64,000 nt of DNA from Aquibium pacificus. GTDB taxonomy: Bacteria > Pseudomonadota > Alphaproteobacteria > Rhizobiales > Rhizobiaceae. The DNA is taken from the NCBI RefSeq assembly GCF_040839445.1, contig NZ_JBDPGJ010000003.1:434001-498000 (forward strand), read 5' to 3'. Made by a program: the position numbers and the translations under genes. The notes beneath the pieces were generated by a model. That model searched no databases. It was not told where the DNA came from and saw only the letters and a list, made by a program, of their open reading frames with translations. This document shows positions 9,571 to 19,842 of this stretch, in pieces; within the stretch, counting starts at the first letter, position 1, and every line of letters begins with the position of its first letter.

Positions 9571-10773
9571 CTACCGTTCCGCGAGGGCCGGTTCGCCCTT
9601 GCGCTCGCGGATGAGGTTCACGAAGCGGCGGAACAGGTAGTGCGAATCCTGCGGCCCGGGCGAAGCCTCCGGATGATGCTGGACCGAGAAGACGGGCTTT
9701 CCGGCCAGCGCGATGCCGCAATTGGATCCGTCGAAGAGGGAGACGTGGGTTTCCTCGACCCCTTCCGGCAGACTGTCGCCATCCACCGCAAAGCCATGGT
9801 TCATCGAGACGATCTCGACCTTGCCGGTGGTGTAGTCCTTGACCGGATGGTTGGCGCCGTGATGCCCCTGGTGCATCTTGGTCGTCTTGCCGCCGACCGC
9901 GAGCGCCAGCATCTGGTGGCCGAGGCATATGCCGAACATGGGAAGGTCGGCGTCGAGGAGGTCGCGGATGACGGGTACCGCGTATTCGCCCGTTGCCGCC
10001 GGATCGCCCGGACCGTTGGACAGGAATATGCCGTCGGGGCGCATGGCGAGGATGTCTTCCGCCGGAGTATTCGCGGGCACCACCGTCACCTCCGCGCCGA
10101 GACCGGCCATGAGCCGCAGGATGTTTCGCTTCACGCCGTAGTCGATCGCCACGATGTGCATGGAAGGATCGGTCTGTTCGCCGTAGCCCTCGTTCCAGGC
10201 CCACGCCGTCTCCTTCCAGGTGGAACTCTGGCCGGACGTGACTTCCTTGGCGAGGTCGAGGCCGACAAGGCCGTGCCATTCGGCCGCGCGCTTCTTGAGG
10301 TCTTCCACGTCGAAAATGCCGTCCGGCGAATGCGCGATCACGGCATGCGGGACGCCGAGATCGCGGATGCGGGCGGTGAGGGCGCGCGTGTCGATGCCGC
10401 TGATCGCCACGATGCCGCGCCGTTTCAGCCAGTCGTCCAGGTTCTCGGCAGAGCGGTAGTTCGACGGGTTGGTCACGTCGGCACGGAACACCGCCCCGAC
10501 GGCGCCCGCCCGCGCGGCAGGTGTGAGATCCTCGATGTCCTCGCCGTTGGCGCCCACATTGCCGATGTGCGGAAAGGTGAAAGTGACGATCTGTCCCGCA
10601 TAGGATGGGTCGGTCAGGATTTCCTGATAGCCGGTGAGCGCCGTGTTGAAGCAGACCTCGCCGATCGCGTCGCCCGTGGCGCCCAGCCCACGGCCTTCCA
10701 CGACAGTTCCGTCGGAGAGCACGAGCAGAGCCGTGGCTTTTTCCGCGCCCCAGGGCGCCGTGGATGCGATCAT
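9571..10773 (-). CDS. carA: Carbamoyl-phosphate synthase small subunit
   Basis: The glutaminase subunit that releases ammonia for carbamoyl phosphate in the arginine and pyrimidine pathways. The 400-residue product has the N-terminal CPSase small-subunit domain (LTGYQEILTDPSYAGQ) and a class I amidotransferase domain with the nucleophile in FGICLGHQ and a C-terminal HHPEASPGP carrying the His/Glu pair. Length fits the family. ATG 10773 is preceded at good distance by GGAGAAA; in-frame ATGs further upstream fit worse. It is divergent from yqeY, and carB is not in the window. Confidence 0.96.
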   Translation of the reverse strand: MIASTAPWGAEKATALLVLSDGTVVEGRGLGATGDAIGEVCFNTALTGYQEILTDPSYAGQIVTFTFPHIGNVGANGEDIEDLTPAARAGAVGAVFRADVTNPSNYRSAENLDDWLKRRGIVAISGIDTRALTARIRDLGVPHAVIAHSPDGIFDVEDLKKRAAEWHGLVGLDLAKEVTSGQSSTWKETAWAWNEGYGEQTDPSMHIVAIDYGVKRNILRLMAGLGAEVTVVPANTPAEDILAMRPDGIFLSNGPGDPAATGEYAVPVIRDLLDADLPMFGICLGHQMLALAVGGKTTKMHQGHHGANHPVKDYTTGKVEIVSMNHGFAVDGDSLPEGVEETHVSLFDGSNCGIALAGKPVFSVQHHPEASPGPQDSHYLFRRFVNLIRERKGEPALAER

Positions 10774-11065
10774 GCGGGTTTCTCCATCGAAGGCGGCCAT
10801 GCCGGGCTTGATATCCCTCGGCGAAAGGGCCATATCGCGCGCCAAATCCGGCCCGGCATGACTTGCCCGCCCTGACCGTGCGCTAAATGTATGTCCATGC
10901 AGGATGCGGACAATAGGCAAAACGGGCGGCGCGGTCAATCGTGGCAATGAGGCCCGAAGAGAAAAGCTTTCGCAAACGAAAACAGCGGCTTGGTGCCGCA
11001 AAATCGGTTTGCGTCAACAATTGGGCGGCGCTATTGTCCAGTGCCGCCAAAGGAGTCTTGTCCCA

Positions 11066-11515
11066 ATGCGCGAGATGATCGCGAAGGCGTTGAAAGATGC
11101 CCTCAAATCGAACGACAAACGCAGGATCTCCACGATTCGGCTCATCCAGACAGCAGTCAATGACAGGGACATCTCCAACCGCTCCGCGGGGAAGGACCCC
11201 GTCAGTACGGAGGAGATAGCGCTGATCCTCGTCAAGATGATCAAGCAGCGTCAGGAATCCGCACGGCTCTACGAGGAGGGCAACCGTCTCGAACTCGCCG
11301 AACAGGAGCGCGAGGAGATCGGCATCATCCGTGACCTCCTTCCCCGGCAACTCGAGGAGGAAGCCGTGAAGCAGGCCTGCGCCCAGGTGATCGACGAGGT
11401 CGGGGCCGACGGACTGCGGGACATGGGCAAGTGCATGAATGCCCTGCGCGAAAAGTTCCCGGGCCGCATGGACTTCGGCAAGGCCAGCGGCATCGTCAAG
11501 GGCATGCTCCGGTAG
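11066..11515 (+). CDS. GatB/YqeY domain protein
   Basis: The 149-residue product is a stand-alone YqeY/GatB tail domain (MREMIAKALKDALKSNDKRR at the start, GKASGIVKGML at the end). The GatB tail binds tRNA in the amidotransferase; the free-standing protein's role is not settled. AAAGGAGT lies about 11 nt before ATG 11066. It is divergent from carA and upstream of dnaG and rpoD, the arrangement seen in Rhizobiales. Confidence 0.92.
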   Translation: MREMIAKALKDALKSNDKRRISTIRLIQTAVNDRDISNRSAGKDPVSTEEIALILVKMIKQRQESARLYEEGNRLELAEQEREEIGIIRDLLPRQLEEEAVKQACAQVIDEVGADGLRDMGKCMNALREKFPGRMDFGKASGIVKGMLR

Positions 11516-11637
11516 CGGGATCATCCAATTGATCGCATACGCCCGCATCGGCGGCCGATCCTCCTCCCGGACACAAAACCTCGAATGCAACAAATCGATG
11601 CGGAGCCCGGGCTGACAGCGTGGGGTGTTCGCGCCGT

Positions 11638-13296
11638 TCAGCTGGCCTTCAGCCGGCTGTCGCGCAACAGTCCCTGATCCTCCAGCACCGGGTAGGCGAT
11701 GGATGCGAGCAGGGAATTGATCTGCTTCAGATCGCGGATCGTGTCGAGGTGGATGGAACTCGTCTCGAGGCTCTTGACCGAGCCGTCGCGCAGGCGCGCG
11801 AAATGGTTCTGGTTCGAGGACTTCTCCATGTCGCGAAGCCGGTCTTTCTCCAAGACGAGCTGGCGCGCCGTTTCGCTGTCGCGCGAGACCAGCACGTTGA
11901 AGGCCAGCCTTGCATTCGCCGCGACGGAGGCGTGGAATTCGACGAGTTCGCGCCAGCCTTCCTCGGTGAATTCCAGGCCGCGATCCAGCTTCTTCCGGAC
12001 GTGGACCAGCATGTTGCGCACGATGATGTCGCCCACCTGCTCCAGCTTGACGCAGGCGCCGATCAGTTCCTGGCAACGCAGCGCTTCGTCCTCCGAGAGC
12101 GGATGGACCGTCATCCTCGCCAGGTAGAGCTTGATCGCGGCATGTCTGCGGTCCACGCGATCGTCCAGCGCAGCCAGGGCCTTGATGCCTTCCTCGTCGG
12201 CATGCACGTAGAGTTCGATGACCCGCTTGATCATCACCTCGATCGCCTCGCAGACGCGCACCACCTCGCGGGTGGCATTCGCAAGCGCCTGCGCCGGCTT
12301 GTCCAGCGCATTTTCGTTGAGTGCGCTGAGTTCGGCGACAGCGAGGTTTCCGGTTTCCGGGACCGACACTCTGACGAGCCGGGTAGCCAGCGCATGGATG
12401 GGACCTGCGATGGGGATGCCGACGAGTGCAAGTGCCGCATTGAAGAGGATGTGGGCATGTATCAGTTGCGCCGGCACGCCGCTGCCGAGCATATGGAGCG
12501 GCGGCTCGAACAAAACGATGCCCGCCAGCACTAGGACCGATCCGGATCCGCGCAGGATCAGATTGCCGATCGGAACAGTCCGGGAGGCCGGGGGCGAAGC
12601 GCGCGACAGCACCGCGGCGATGGCGCAGCCGCCGAGGTTTGCGCCGAGCACGAGAACGACCCCGAGTTCGGCCGGAACCAGGCCGCGCGCGGCCAGCGCC
12701 GCCACCAGCAGGACCGCCGCGACGCTCGAATGGAAGAGCCACGTGACCACGGCCGCGATGAGGAATGCGGTAACGGGGTCGCCCGCGAGGTACCCCACGA
12801 TGACGGGCAGCAGGCGGCTGTCGCGAAGCGGCTCGGATGCATTCCCGATCATCTGCAGCGAAAGGATCAGGAGCCCGATCCCGATGAGAATGCGTCCGAT
12901 CTGGCGCCATTTCCTGGCCGCCGTGGTGAGGAACATGCCAGTCCCGGCGACGAGACAGAGAGGAACGAGCAGACCGAGATCGAAGGAAAGCAGCTTGACC
13001 ACCATGGCCGAGCCAACATCGGCGCCGAGCACGGTGATCAGCCCCGCGGTGCCGGAAATGATGCCCGCGCCAGCGAAGGAGCCGATCAGGAGCGAGGTTG
13101 CCGTGGCGCTCTGCAGCGCCACCGCGAGCCCTGCACCGGCAAAGACGGCGCTCACGGGATTGCGCAGGATGCGCCGCAGCCGGTGGCGCAGGATGTCGCC
13201 ATAGGCGCGCTCCACGCCGGTGCGTACCATCCGCGTAGCCCAAAGCAGGAGCGCCACCGCGCCCGCGAGATTCAGAAGGACGAGCGAGCCGGTCAT
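11638..13296 (-). CDS. Na/Pi cotransporter family protein with PhoU-like C-terminal domain
   Basis: The 552-residue inner-membrane protein has about nine hydrophobic segments in residues 1-330 and two inverted repeats typical of the PNaS family, including a QSATATS motif and a second FHSSVAA motif. The C-terminal 200 residues are helical and PhoU-like. Predicted to import inorganic phosphate with sodium, although some family members do not transport phosphate. It stands alone between yqeY and dnaG on the opposite strand. Confidence 0.88.
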   Translation of the reverse strand: MTGSLVLLNLAGAVALLLWATRMVRTGVERAYGDILRHRLRRILRNPVSAVFAGAGLAVALQSATATSLLIGSFAGAGIISGTAGLITVLGADVGSAMVVKLLSFDLGLLVPLCLVAGTGMFLTTAARKWRQIGRILIGIGLLILSLQMIGNASEPLRDSRLLPVIVGYLAGDPVTAFLIAAVVTWLFHSSVAAVLLVAALAARGLVPAELGVVLVLGANLGGCAIAAVLSRASPPASRTVPIGNLILRGSGSVLVLAGIVLFEPPLHMLGSGVPAQLIHAHILFNAALALVGIPIAGPIHALATRLVRVSVPETGNLAVAELSALNENALDKPAQALANATREVVRVCEAIEVMIKRVIELYVHADEEGIKALAALDDRVDRRHAAIKLYLARMTVHPLSEDEALRCQELIGACVKLEQVGDIIVRNMLVHVRKKLDRGLEFTEEGWRELVEFHASVAANARLAFNVLVSRDSETARQLVLEKDRLRDMEKSSNQNHFARLRDGSVKSLETSSIHLDTIRDLKQINSLLASIAYPVLEDQGLLRDSRLKAS

Positions 13297-13575
13297 TCCC
13301 GAACACCCCGGAAGGTACGCGAATCATGAGATTTCGAGAGAATCATAGTGCACCAAACCGTTCGAATCGCAGCTGGTTCCGCGTTGCATTCTTTTAGCCG
13401 GATAATGATCCGAACCCCGCGAAATGTCGATGCGCCGCGCGACACCGAGTGGCGGTTCTGAGCCATTCCGACGCGGCGACCGGAGTCGATGCCCTGTGGA
13501 AACCGGGGCCGGACGGAAGAAGGAGTCGTGCGTCCACGTGCGAACCATTATGTAAGGGGACAGAGAGATCGTCCC

Positions 13576-15507
13576 ATGCGCTTCCCCAACCAGTTCCTCG
13601 ACGAGATACGCGACCGCGTGCCGATATCCACGGTGATCGGCACGCGCGTGTCGTGGGACAAGCGCAAGACGAACGCGTCGAGGGGCGACTACTGGGCCTG
13701 CTGCCCCTTCCATGGCGAGAAGACGCCGAGTTTCCACTGCGAGGACAAGAAGGGGCGCTACCACTGCTTCGGCTGCGGCGTCTCGGGCGACCATTTCCGC
13801 TTCCTGACCGAGCTCGACGGCGTGAGCTTCCCGGAAGCGGTGGAGCGGATCGCCGAACTGGCCGGGGTGCCGATGCCGGCGCGCGATCCGGAAATGGAGA
13901 AGCGCGAGCGGCAGCGGGCGAGCCTCCACGACGTCATGGAAATGGCGACGCGATTCTTCCAGGAGCAGCTGCAGGCTTCCTCGGGCGCGAAGGCGCGCGC
14001 CTATCTGCGCGAGCGCGGTGTCGCATCGGGGACCCAGCAGGCCTTTCGCCTCGGCTATGCGCCCGAATCGCGCAACGCGCTGAAGGAGCATCTTGCCGCC
14101 AACGGCGTGGCGAAGGAGCAGATCGAGGCCTGCGGGCTGGTGCGGCACGGCGACGACATCCCGGTCTCCTACGACTGGTTCCGCGACCGCATCATGTTCC
14201 CGATAGAGGACGCGCGCGGGCGGGTCATCGCCTTCGGCGGCCGCGCCATGTCGCCCGAGGTGGCAGCCAAGTACATGAATTCGCCCGACACCGAGCTCTT
14301 CCACAAGGGCGACGTGCTCTACAACTTCGCCAAGGCCCGCAAGGGGCAGGGGAGGGAAGGGACCGTCATCGCAGTCGAAGGATACATGGACGTGATCGCG
14401 CTGGCGCAGGCCGGCTTTCCCAATGCCGTCGCCCCGCTCGGAACCGCGCTGACCGAGAACCAGCTCGAGCTTTTGTGGCGCATGGCACCGGAACCGGTGC
14501 TGTGCTTCGACGGCGATCCGGCCGGGCTCAAGGCGGCCTGGAGGGCGGCCGATCTCGCCCTGCCGTCGATCCAGGGCGGACGGACGGTCCGCTTCGCGCT
14601 TTTGCCGCAGGGCCAGGATCCCGACGATCTGGTCAGGGATGGCGGGCCGGAGGCCTTCCGCAGCGTGATCGCCGATGCCAGGCCGCTGTCGGAACTCCTG
14701 TGGCTGCGCGAGACATCGGGCGGTGTGTTCGATACGCCGGAGAGGCGATCGGTGCTGGAGAAGTCGCTGCGTGACCTGACCTCGCGCATCCGCGACGAGA
14801 ACGTCCGCCGGCACTATGGCCAGGAGATGCGAGAACGGATCGAGGCTTTCTTCGGGTCGGCGCGGCAGCAGCGGAAGAACTATCCCGACAGGATGGGCGA
14901 TCGCGGCGGCAGCACTCACAGCCGGGGCAGGGCGGGGCAGGCGTCGGGACGCCTCGCCGTATCGGACAGCCTCGCGCGTTCCTCCCTCGTGCGCAGTTCG
15001 GCAGGAACCATGCCGATGCGCGAAACGGTGATCATGGTCGCGCTGATCAACCATCCCCTGCTGATCGACGAGTATTTCGAAGCGATCGAACGGTTGGAGC
15101 TGAAACACCAGGACCTGAGGCGGCTTCACGCCGGGTTGCTCGACGCAATCGCGGAAGGGCAGGCGGCGGACCGCGAAACCATCCTCGCGCGGCTGAGCCA
15201 GGTGGGTCTCGAAACGGTGATGGAAACCGCGGTCACGCTCGTCCGGCGCGCCAGGCAGTGGCCGGCGCTGGAGGATGCGGCACTTGACGACGCGCGCGAC
15301 GCCTTCTGCCAGGCCCTGCACTTGCACCAGTCGGCCGGCGTTCTACATAAGGAGCTCAAGGCGGCTGAAGCGGCCCTGGCTACGGACCCGACGGAGGAAA
15401 ACTACCGGCAGCTCCTCGAAGTCCAGACGCAGTTTCGCGACGTGCAGGCCACCGAGGCGCTGATCGAAGGCTTCGGAGTGTCGTCCGGGCGGGTCGCGAG
15501 AAGCTGA
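13576..15507 (+). CDS. dnaG: DNA primase
   Basis: Makes RNA primers at the replication fork. The 643-residue product has an N-terminal CHC2 zinc finger (CPFHGEKTPSFHC...CFGCG, about residues 41-66), a DnaG core and a TOPRIM domain (EGYMDVIALA and DGDPAG), then a helicase-binding C-terminus. ATG 13576 starts the family-typical MRFPNQFLDEIRDRV. The ribosome site is only AGAGAG-like. The order dnaG-rpoD is the conserved macromolecular-synthesis arrangement. Confidence 0.97.
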   Translation: MRFPNQFLDEIRDRVPISTVIGTRVSWDKRKTNASRGDYWACCPFHGEKTPSFHCEDKKGRYHCFGCGVSGDHFRFLTELDGVSFPEAVERIAELAGVPMPARDPEMEKRERQRASLHDVMEMATRFFQEQLQASSGAKARAYLRERGVASGTQQAFRLGYAPESRNALKEHLAANGVAKEQIEACGLVRHGDDIPVSYDWFRDRIMFPIEDARGRVIAFGGRAMSPEVAAKYMNSPDTELFHKGDVLYNFAKARKGQGREGTVIAVEGYMDVIALAQAGFPNAVAPLGTALTENQLELLWRMAPEPVLCFDGDPAGLKAAWRAADLALPSIQGGRTVRFALLPQGQDPDDLVRDGGPEAFRSVIADARPLSELLWLRETSGGVFDTPERRSVLEKSLRDLTSRIRDENVRRHYGQEMRERIEAFFGSARQQRKNYPDRMGDRGGSTHSRGRAGQASGRLAVSDSLARSSLVRSSAGTMPMRETVIMVALINHPLLIDEYFEAIERLELKHQDLRRLHAGLLDAIAEGQAADRETILARLSQVGLETVMETAVTLVRRARQWPALEDAALDDARDAFCQALHLHQSAGVLHKELKAAEAALATDPTEENYRQLLEVQTQFRDVQATEALIEGFGVSSGRVARS

Positions 15508-15809
15508 CGGGTGATTCGCTTTTCCGGGACGAATCGTGCAAGGGCGGCTTGACCTGACGGTGAAATGACGGAATCAGGACGGTCGACGATCATTCTGATT
15601 GGGGCGGAGACGCATGCCGGCGCCAAGGCGCGGCATTGGTGACATCGGCGTTCGGGGGGCGAACGGGTGAGACGCGCCGGCCAAACAGGGTTAATGGTGC
15701 ATTTACGCGAGATCGCTACTCGCTGATACGGGGCGGGCGCATACGCGTCCATCGACGGTCCGACAGACTGGCCGTCCGAATGTTCCCCGCATGTTGGAGA
15801 CAGACAAGC
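15508..15809 (+). other. Intergenic region upstream of rpoD
   Basis: About 300 bp between the dnaG stop and rpoD start with no convincing gene. It probably holds the rpoD promoter, but I see no -35/-10 pair or heat-shock box that I would defend. Confidence 0.4.
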
Positions 15810-17834
<2,025 letters not shown>

Positions 17835-17859
17835 CGGCGGTGGACTTGGAAACGACAGG

Positions 17860-17879
17860 ACCCGGCGGCGACGCCGGGT
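17860..17879 (+). terminator. Hairpin terminator after rpoD
   Basis: An 8-bp GC stem (ACCCGGCG, loop GCGA, then CGCCGGGT) is followed by a T-rich stretch (TCATTCGTTTTGG). It lies 26 bp after the rpoD stop. Confidence 0.75.
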
Positions 17880-17976
17880 TCATTCGTTTTGGGGCCCCTC
17901 TCGTCGGTTGCATGGCGCTTGATCCGCTCGCTTTGGTTTGCCACGGTGTGGACGGAGCGGGAGGAGTGCCGAGGCC

Positions 17977-18102
17977 GTGCCGAAGATCTCGTCGCCGAAA
18001 GATCTAGAAAAATGGCTTGAAGGAAAGCCGGCGGATTGGGCGCGGGCGATCGCGGCGCGGACGGCATTGCGCGTCTTTCCGGTGCTGCCCGTGATATGGT
18101 GA
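17977..18102 (+). CDS. Short hypothetical protein, perhaps a truncated remnant
   Basis: A GTG-started 41-codon frame (VPKISSPKDLEKWLEGKPAD...) with coding-like composition and a plausible helical fold. It resembles the N-terminus of a longer rhizobial protein but stops abruptly after the VFPVLPVIW segment. No good ribosome site is seen. It may be the leftover 5' end of a deleted gene. Confidence 0.4.
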   Translation: MPKISSPKDLEKWLEGKPADWARAIAARTALRVFPVLPVIW

Positions 18103-18243
18103 GGGCATGAAAGAGCGTTACCACATTGCCGTGCGCCTCAATGCACCGGCCACGCAAGCAAGCCGATGCTTCGCGATCCGAATTCACCGTAGATAGGCAG
18201 GGGCGGGCGTGCGCGGGGCGGCGGGGCGTGGTATGGTTCGGCC

Positions 18244-18903
18244 ATGAACGAGCATCTGCGACATGGCCAGCGTATGCTTGGGGTGCGGCCGGACCTGCAG
18301 CGGCCAAGGCTGCCTTGGCCACCGACGACACAAGCCGCCGAGGGCATGCCGCGGCGCGTTTGGACGCGCGCCGAGATCGAGGCGATGGTTGCCGCCGGCA
18401 TCATCGACGAGGACGAGCGCTTCGAATTGATCGGCGGGGAGGTGGTGCCGATGTCGCCAAAGGGCGCCCGGCACGAGCTGGTGAAGGTCGATCTCAACCG
18501 GCATCTCCAGAAGATCGTAGCCGACGACTTGTCCGTCGGTCAGGAAACCACGCTATGGCTGGACGAGACCAGCTTCGTCGAGCCTGATTTCTGTATCTGG
18601 CCGCGCTCGATCGCGCCGGTGGAGCAGGGCGGCCATGACGTGCTGTTGGCGATCGAGATCGCCGACACGAGCCTTGCCTACGATCTCGGCCGCAAGGTCG
18701 GCATCTATGCCGCATACGGCGTGGCGGAGGTCTGGGTGGTCAACGCGCTGACGCTGGTGACGCGGGTGCATCGCGCGCTAGGCGCGGAAGGATACCGCGA
18801 CATCTTCGAGGTGGCGCCGGATGGCGATCTCGCTTCGGTTCGTCGGCCGGAGATCCGGCTCAACCTCGCCGGTCTGGGCCTCGCGCCGGATCCCGAAGGC
18901 TGA
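18244..18903 (+). CDS. Uma2 family (DUF820) putative endonuclease
   Basis: A 219-residue protein with a PD-(D/E)XK-like core: RFELIGGEVVPMSPKG, then EPDFCIWP and AIEIADTSLAYDLGRK, which give the conserved Glu, Asp and E-x-(A/S)-x-(S) positions of the family, and YGVAEVWVVN. Uma2 proteins are abundant in cyanobacteria and rhizobia and have no established function; nuclease activity is inferred from fold. YjbQ follows after 13 bp. Confidence 0.85.
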   Translation: MNEHLRHGQRMLGVRPDLQRPRLPWPPTTQAAEGMPRRVWTRAEIEAMVAAGIIDEDERFELIGGEVVPMSPKGARHELVKVDLNRHLQKIVADDLSVGQETTLWLDETSFVEPDFCIWPRSIAPVEQGGHDVLLAIEIADTSLAYDLGRKVGIYAAYGVAEVWVVNALTLVTRVHRALGAEGYRDIFEVAPDGDLASVRRPEIRLNLAGLGLAPDPEG

Positions 18904-18916
18904 GCCACAAGCCCGC

Positions 18917-19339
18917 ATGCCCCAATCCCGCCTGACGATCTCTACCAACGGTCCCGGCCTGACCGAACTCACCGACCGGGCAGCGGCGTTCGTGCGCGAG
19001 ACGGGCGTCGAGGAGGGGCTGCTCACGGTCTTCGTGCGCCACACCTCCTGCTCACTGCTGATCCAGGAGAACGCCGATCCCGACGTGCGGCGCGATCTGG
19101 AAACATTCTTCCGGCGCCTCGTGCCGCCCGCCGACGATCCTTCGATGCGCTGGATCGTGCATACGACCGAGGGGCCCGACGACATGCCCGCGCACATTAG
19201 GGCGGCGCTGACGCAGACCTCGCTTTCGATCCCCGTCGCCGGCGGCCGCATATTGCTCGGCACCTGGCAGGGAATCTACCTCTTCGAGCATCGCTCCCGG
19301 CCACACCGGCGCGAGATCGTGCTAAATTTGATGCAATGA
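18917..19339 (+). CDS. YjbQ family (UPF0047) protein
   Basis: The 140-residue protein carries the family signature of conserved VFVRHTSCSLLIQENADPDV and LGTWQGIYLFEHR, close to the usual length. YjbQ proteins have weak thiamine-phosphate-synthase-like activity in E. coli but no settled role. ATG 18917 gives the normal N-terminus (MPQSRLTIST). Likely in one unit with Uma2 and HlyU-like genes. Confidence 0.92.
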   Translation: MPQSRLTISTNGPGLTELTDRAAAFVRETGVEEGLLTVFVRHTSCSLLIQENADPDVRRDLETFFRRLVPPADDPSMRWIVHTTEGPDDMPAHIRAALTQTSLSIPVAGGRILLGTWQGIYLFEHRSRPHRREIVLNLMQ

Positions 19340-19391
19340 CCGGCGCGCTTTCCGAGGCGGGCCGGACCGACATGAAGAGGAGAGGGCGCCG

Positions 19392-19685
19392 ATGTCATTC
19401 TTGAAACGGCTGTTCGGCATCGGCGGCGGCGGTGATGCCGGTCCCGAAGAAGCAGCGACCGCGGGCGAGCAGGAATACAAGGGCTACCTGATCCGCGCCA
19501 CGCCATTCAAGGCCGACGGCCAGTACCAGACCTGCGCCATCCTCTCCAGGGAGGTCGGCGGGGAGATGAAGGAGCACCGGCTGATTCGCGCCGACCGTTT
19601 CGCCTCGCTAGACGATGCGGTCGACGTCTCCTTCCGCAAAGCACGCCAGATGATCGACGAGCAGGGCGACCGGCTCTTCGGCTGA
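19392..19685 (+). CDS. HlyU family protein
   Basis: The 97-residue protein matches HlyU/PF10115: MSFLKRLFGIGG start, YKGYLIRATPFKADGQYQTC, and EHRLIRADRFASLDDAV with a C-terminal RQMIDEQGDRLF. HlyU in Vibrio activates hemolysin genes, but most alphaproteobacterial members lack known targets. AGGAGAGGGCGCCG lies upstream of ATG 19392. Confidence 0.85.
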   Translation: MSFLKRLFGIGGGGDAGPEEAATAGEQEYKGYLIRATPFKADGQYQTCAILSREVGGEMKEHRLIRADRFASLDDAVDVSFRKARQMIDEQGDRLFG

Positions 19686-19842
19686 GCGGCTGGAACCGGG
19701 CCCCATTCTTTCGCCCGATCAACCGTCACGCGCCGCCGCGCCGCGATCCCGGTTGAACTCCTTCCGGCATCGTGCACATTAGGACGCCCATCGGGGTGGG
19801 GTAGGGCGCCCCTCCGGGGATGAGGGCGAAGGCACCGCGACT

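Noticed and set aside
13324..15327. Long leftward frame
   Set aside because: Antisense shadow of dnaG, which has all its motifs.
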